Positions 59,001-64,000 of a stretch of DNA of 64,000 nt are shown here, in pieces. Positions within the stretch are counted from its first letter, which is position 1; each line of letters starts with the position of its first letter. The notes beneath the pieces are model-generated. The model worked only from the letters and a program-made list of their open reading frames with translations. It did no database searches and was not told the DNA's origin. A program made the translations under genes and the position numbers. The stretch comes from Symsagittifera roscoffensis. Taxonomy: Eukaryota > Xenacoelomorpha > Acoela > Convolutidae. The DNA is taken from contig NC_087062.1 of assembly GCF_963678635.1 (NCBI RefSeq), forward strand, positions 45,088,395 to 45,152,394. Direction: 5' to 3'.

Positions 59001-62000
59001 TGTAAATTTTGATCCGTCGTGCCGGTCGAGGTTAGCATCTGTCGGTCGTGCTGGTTGCCTGTTAATTTTTCTCGATCGTTCGGGTAGCCGGTTGATTGTT
59101 GTAGTTTTTGCCGGTTGTGGTAACTTTTTTTTAGTGCCAATCACGGTTGATTTTTTTTGGTCGTACCGATCGTGATTAATTCTGTTTAACGTCTTGCAGA
59201 TGGCGATTATAATTTGTCGGGCAGTTGAACCAAAGAATTTTTGTCTTCGCGCTGAAAACCGTTTAAAATTGGTCGGCAAATTAGGTTTTGTCGATCGTGC
59301 CGGTGGTGATTACTTTTGTCGGTCGTGCTGGTCGTGATTTACTTTTTTTCTCGAGCATGTTAGGATTATTTTTTGTCGTTTGTGCCGGTCGCGGTTAACT
59401 TTTGTCGGTCTTGCTGGTCGCCAGTTGGGTTTTGTCGGTCGTGCTGGTTCCGGTTTTTTTATGTTTAACACATCGGTCACCAGTTTTTATCACTCGTTTC
59501 GGTCGTAATTAACTTTTGTCGACCGTGTCGGTCGCGTTTGAGCTAAGTAAATCTTGCCGGTTGCGGTCATTCTTGTCGATCGTGCTGGTTGTGCTTAATT
59601 TTTGTTGTTCGTGTCGGTCGCATTTAATTTCTGTGGATCGTGCCGATCCTGTTTGGTCTTGTCGACCGTGCTGATCGTGGTTAAATTTTGTCGCTTGCAT
59701 CAGGCGCGTTTTAGTTTTGTCTATCTTGCCTATCGCCCTTAAGCATAGTGCTGGTCGTGGTTCACTTTTGTCGTTCGTGCTTGTCGCCAATTGAGTTCCC
59801 TTGTTCGTGCTGGCCGCTGTTAACTTTGATAGTCGAGTCGGTGCTGGTTAAGTTTTTCGATTGTACCGAACGTGAAAACATTAGGTGGCTTTGAATTTTT
59901 GCCGATCACGCAGTTCGCGGTTAAATTTTGTCAATCATGATGGTCGAGGTATATTAACGTCAATCGTGCTGGTGGGAATGATTTTTTTTATCGTGCCGGC
60001 CGCGCTTAAATTTTTTTCTCGTTTGGTTGATTTGTGTCAGTCTTGCCGGTCGCGATTGTTTTTTTGTCCGTCAAGCCGGCCGAGGTTAACTTACATTACT
60101 CGTGCCGGTGTCGATTAGTTTTTGCTGATAGCACCGGCCGCGTTTTTTTTTCGGTCATGCCGGTCGCAGTTATTTTTTTGGTCGTGCTGTTGGCTGTTAC
60201 TTTTTGTCAGGCGTGCCGATCTTGGTTTGTTTTTATCGGTCGTGCAGGAGGTGACTATGTTTTTTTCCCTCATGCCTGTTGTTATTGTTTTTTTTGATCG
60301 CATCGTTGGTGGTTATGTTTTCTCAGTCGTGCCGGTCGCTGTAAAATGATCTTGGTCATGCCAGTTGTGGTTTACTTTTATCAGTCGCGCCAGATGTAAT
60401 AATTTGTCGATCGGCCTAGTAGCGGGTCAATTTTGACGGTCGTATCAGTCTTTGCTTAATTTTTTTCGGCCGTGCCATTTGTGGTTAAAATGTCTCGTTC
60501 GTGCACGCTGTGATTAACGCTGTTCAGCATTGCCGGAAGCAATTATTCTTTGTCGATCGCGCGGGCTGCGATTCTTTTTGGCCGTCAGTGTCTGTCGCGA
60601 TTTACTTTTGTCAGTAGTGGCGTTAGAGGTGAATTTTTACTGCTGGCGATTCAATTGATTCGAAATCATTTATTGGTCGTGCGGGTCACGACTAACTTTT
60701 GTCGGTCACGTAGTTGAAGTAAAATAGCTTCAGTCGTGCCTGTGGCGAGTAACTTTTGTCTTTCACGCCGGCACCGCCTAAGTTTTTGTTGCTCCTGCCG
60801 GTCGCAGTTAGTTTTAGTCAGTCGTGCCGTTAGCGGTTGACTTTTTGTCGCACGTTTCAGTCGCGATTCAATTTTTTTTGTCGAGCTGGTCACCGTTTGT
60901 TGATTGTTTCCAATTAAATTATAGAGCAAACCAGTCGGGGTTTTTTGTGGGTCAAGCTGGTCGGGGTTAACTTACGCCAGTCGTACCGCTGTCAGTCAAT
61001 TATTTTTGTTCGGTCGAACCGGCCTCGTTTTTTTATTTTTTGGTCGCGTCAGTCGCGGTTCTTGTTGTCTGACGTGCCGGTCACTGTTTTCTTCTGTCGG
61101 TCGTGCAGGTCTTGATTTACAACTATTGGACGTATCTGTCGCTGATAAGTTTTGTTAGTCGTGCTAGTGGCGGTTACGTTTTGTCGGTCTTTCAGGTAGC
61201 CGGTTGATTGATGTCGTTCGTGCCGGTCACGGTTGAAATTCCTCAGTCATGCCAGTTTTGGTTACCTTTGCTCAGTTTTGCTGGTGGCGATTATTTTTTG
61301 TCGTTCGCTTCGGCTGTGACCAATTTTGATCCTTTGTGCCTGTAGCGGTTAATTTTAGTCCGTTTTGCGAATAGAGGTGAGCCTTCGATGCTGCCAATTA
61401 AGTTATTTTGCTCGCGCGGTTGACGGTTAACTTTTGTTGGTCACGCCAGTCAAGGTAAATAAGTCAGTCGTGCCTGTGGCGAGTAACTTTTGTCGATGGC
61501 GCCGGCCCTACCTTGATCTTTTTGCTCGTGCCGGTCGTGGTTAGTTTCGTCAGTCGTGCCAGTCTTGGTTACCCTTGCTCAGTTTTGCTGATGGTGATTT
61601 TTTTTGTCGTTCGCTTCGGTTGTGACTGATTTTTGTCGGTTGTGCCTGTCGCGTTTAACTTTTGTCAATTTTAGCAATAGAAGGGAGCCTTTGCTGCTGG
61701 CAATTCAGTTGTTTCTGTACTGCAGTTTAACATTTTTTGGTTGCGCGGTTAACGGGTAACTTTTGTCGGTCACACCAGTCAAGGTAAATTAGTTCATTCG
61801 AGTCTGTGGCGGGTAATTTGTGTCGGTGGCTGGTCACAATCTATGTTTTGTTGTTTGTTTCCAAGTAATTTATCGTGCATGTGGGTCGCGGTTTTTTTCG
61901 GCCGTGTCAGTTGCGGTTTTTGTTGTCTGACGTACCTGTCGCGGTTTACTTTAGTCGGTCGTGCAGCTCTTGATTTATTTTTGTCAGTAGTACTGGGGCA

Positions 62001-63645
62001 ATTAATTTCTCTTTTTTGTGCCGGACCTTGTTGAAAACTCTTGGTCCTGCCTGTCGCCTTTAAGTTTTGTTGGTCGTGCTTGTGGTGGTTATGTTTTGTC
62101 GATCGATCAGGTAGCTGGTTGATTGTTGTCATTCCGGCCGGTTGCGGTGGAACTTTGATATTGGTGCCGGTCACGGTTGAGTTTTTTATTGTGCCGGTCT
62201 TGGTTAACTTTGGTCAGTCTTGCTGTTGGAAATTAACCTTTGTAGGTTGCTCCGGCCGCGGTTAACTTTTGTCGGTCTTGCCGGTCGCGGTTAACTTAAG
62301 TCATTCGGTAATTTATTTCGCTGGCGGCGGTTAAACTTTTTCGTTCGTGCCGTTGGCATTTACTGTAACAGTCGTGAAAGTCACGGTTAAGTTTCGTCGG
62401 TCGTACCTTTTTCGTTCTGTAAATAAAAAATATTATGAGGCCAAACTGAGCTTTTTGTGAATTGTAAGCGGATTCTGCAACAACAAAAAAAATTTCGCAA
62501 CAATGTTATTTTTCTTTGATCTTCTCTGCTGTTTTGGAATTCACGGACAAATAGCTAAAACACTGTATTGCTCGAAATTTCTCCAAAAACAGGCAACTTT
62601 GCGGAATCCGCAACAAAATGTGTGGAATCCGGAACCAGTTTGTGAAACCCATGAATGAATAATAACATACAGACAAAAATTGTGCGCCTCTTCAGTGCAT
62701 AGTTTGACCTCGTAATGAAAATTTGCTTTTAAAGAATAGAACAACTGTTTATAAGTTAGAAAGTTTATCCAAAATATCTGTTTTGCAATAATACGTAGTC
62801 AGCTGCATATAGTGGCGTTATCAAAGTCTATCAATAATGAGTTTCCCCAGCAGTCTTGAATTAACATATCTTGACTGCGGTTGTCTGGAAATACCACCGC
62901 CAAAGGCACCTCAGAAAAGTTTTTATCGGTCGAAAATGGATGTCACAAATCAATATCGAAGGTTTTGTGAGTGGGGCTATTTGGTTGATGAGGGAGTGAC
63001 CTCGCCTAATTTTTACCTATATTGCATAAAGTGGGGTGATTTGTCTCTAAGGTAAGAAAAATTGCATATGCTTTATTGTTGAATTAGTCGCATGTATTGT
63101 TCACTAGGTACCAAAGGGGGAAATAATTGGCACTTTTCCAGTTTCCCACCAACAAAGCTGTTCAAAAATTGTTCACACGGCAATTTGTATGTTAGAAATG
63201 GTGTAGAAATTTGTTCACCTCTTCACACTGATACGTTTTGATGCAATTTACAAAAGGAAAAATTATTTTAAATAGACTTTCACATATTGAACTTAAGAAA
63301 AAATCAAAGAGAGGGGGGACTGGAAAAGAGCCTCTAAATCAATCAGATCCGTCTTTTCCACTATTATAAGAGTTGCAATGGGAACATATATAGTTGGAGA
63401 GAGTCCAAATCTCGATACCTCGGCAAATCCACGTGACCTGTCTCAATAAGCTCCCGCAGCAGTACTGAAGTGATTAGAAACCCAGAGAGCACGAAGAACA
63501 CGTCCACTCCTAGCCACCCATTGTCCATATATGGGACATCACAGTGGAATAGAATAACGGCCATACATGCTAGCCCACGGATGGCGTCCAGATGTCTGCG
63601 GTACGCAAGTTTTTGTTCGGTTGTTTTCTTTTCTTCTTGCGTCAT
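54193..63645 (-). CDS. Multi-pass membrane acyltransferase (acyltransferase 3 family) with C-terminal SGNH domain
   Basis: Two exons, 63645-63419 and 56032-54193, join in phase (AG|GTATCG donor, TTGTTCTTAG acceptor) to give 688 residues. Start is the ATG at 63645 (MTQEEK). The N terminus has the family mark LDAIRGLACMAVILFH with its catalytic-type His, then GWLGVDVFFVLSGFL. After the junction come FYCRRFIRLFPA and FWSLSIEEQFY near residue 149, followed by about eight to ten membrane segments. The last about 250 residues are an SGNH domain with LVGDSYCLSW near 443 and RDGAHLSN near 661. Bacterial relatives O-acetylate sugars across the membrane; nematode OAC proteins share this layout. It is convergent with tankyrase, 2 kb away. 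Extra 5' exons are possible. Confidence 0.88.
56406..56783. mobile_element. Non-autonomous DNA transposon (MITE), copy 2
   Basis: Same family as 52611-53049, in the acyltransferase intron just upstream of exon 2. Begins AGAGGCGAATCTAATATTTT and ends CCCCTAAATCCGCTGG, with the same internal landmarks and several deletions. Confidence 0.72.
56784..58547 (-). other. Acyltransferase intron, left part
   Basis: AT-rich, no gene or repeat family recognised. Small frames lack support. Confidence 0.5.
58548..62415. repeat. Degenerate satellite in the acyltransferase intron (about 3.9 kb)
   Basis: Imperfect units of about 28-33 bp follow each other, with a core near GTCGGTCGTGCCGGTCGCG followed by GTTAACTTTT. 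Most units have diverged by several substitutions and small indels. It reads open in both directions in places only because of the repeat; those frames are not genes. No neighbouring DNA shares this composition. Confidence 0.9.
62416..63418 (-). other. Acyltransferase intron, right part
   Basis: Contains a diverged MITE piece at about 62885-62965 (CCGCCAAAGGCACC, AAAATGGATGTCACAA, matching the internal landmarks of the two MITE copies). Otherwise nothing recognised. Confidence 0.5.
63419..63645 (-). CDS. Acyltransferase exon 1 (N-terminal membrane segments)
   Basis: 227 bp from the ATG to a GTATCG donor. It carries the first two hydrophobic segments. The distance from 63645 to the window edge is too short to exclude another upstream exon. 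Confidence 0.8.
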
Positions 63646-64000
63646 GTTTATATGCCAAACTTCGAAGAACAATATACTATAGTGTACAAGGCATCAGCAG
63701 CTTTCAATACATTTTTTTTCATGCAAGTAAGAACTTAGTTTTTCTTTTTTAACAGAAGCATGAAGAATGAATTGTGCCATTGTTTTCAATGAGCTGTCAA
63801 TGATATTCAGCACTCATTTGTTTATATGATTGCATGTTTAACCAATTTTTACCTAACAAATTTAACAGTCCCCACGAAAAACAGCAGCTTTTAGTACTAT
63901 GTTTGTTGATGCCAGTAGATTTTAATTTGTTCAATGACAAAAAATAAAGAAAAATTTACTCTGATTTAGATGAGCTGGTCATTTACATCAGCAACTATCA
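63646..64000. other. Upstream of the acyltransferase, nothing recognised
   Basis: AT-rich; would contain the promoter or an upstream intron. No motif can be assigned. Confidence 0.4.

Noticed and set aside
58500..62265. Valine- and phenylalanine-rich frames over the intronic satellite
   Set aside because: They read the repeat unit itself, on both strands and in several frames.
62837..63055. 72-codon + strand frame ending at a possible splice donor
   Set aside because: Its middle is a diverged copy of the MITE seen at 52611-53049 and 56406-56783, so it is not a host exon.
1..64000. CRISPR arrays, operons or other bacterial features
   Set aside because: Spliced genes, SINEs and LTR elements show that the DNA is eukaryotic; the only spaced repeats are minisatellites without unique spacers.

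Overview
This window is eukaryotic nuclear DNA from an invertebrate animal. It is AT-rich, has GT-AG introns and is crowded with transposable elements. Two host genes are clear. One is tankyrase, a poly-ADP-ribosyltransferase, on the + strand. The other is a membrane sugar O-acyltransferase with a C-terminal SGNH domain, on the - strand. The acyltransferase resembles the expanded OAC family of nematodes, so a nematode is my best guess for the host, at low confidence.

Layout. 1-3.5 kb: a decayed Ty1/copia element (-). 3.6-5.6 kb plus 28.5-29.7 kb: one non-LTR-type reverse transcriptase element (-) split in two. It is split by a giant LTR retrotransposon (5578-28528, 22,951 bp, -). That element has 914-bp LTRs that differ at one base I could find, and a perfect 5-bp target duplication (CATAT). 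Its gag-pol is one 2,935-codon frame that ends in a macro (ADP-ribose-binding) domain. A second frame of about 2,959 codons sits in the env position and carries an SGNH hydrolase domain. Between the 5' LTR and gag lies a 2.5-kb leader with a GTCCCAAGAC minisatellite and a 72-bp tandem triplication. 29.7-31.2 kb: a foldback element with a nested hAT-like MITE.

31.2-52.1 kb: tankyrase in 10 coding exons, predicted at 1,260 residues, with every splice junction keeping phase. Its first intron (13.8 kb) holds a decayed env-bearing Ty3/Gypsy-type provirus (33453-43720, AGGTC target duplication). Inside that provirus lie an antisense BEL/Pao gag remnant and a broken JmjC-type oxygenase. tRNA-like SINEs and diverged repeats fill other introns. 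52.1-54.2 kb: convergent intergenic DNA with a MITE and an ACAT microsatellite. 54.2-63.6 kb: the acyltransferase in two exons around a 7.4-kb intron that carries a 3.9-kb degenerate satellite.

The strongest candidate for an undescribed system is the giant retrotransposon. It is young and apparently intact. It pairs a macro-domain polyprotein with a huge SGNH-containing accessory protein, and its sequence is enriched in the hexamer CTCAAG (element antisense). All homology statements come from reading motifs; no search was run.
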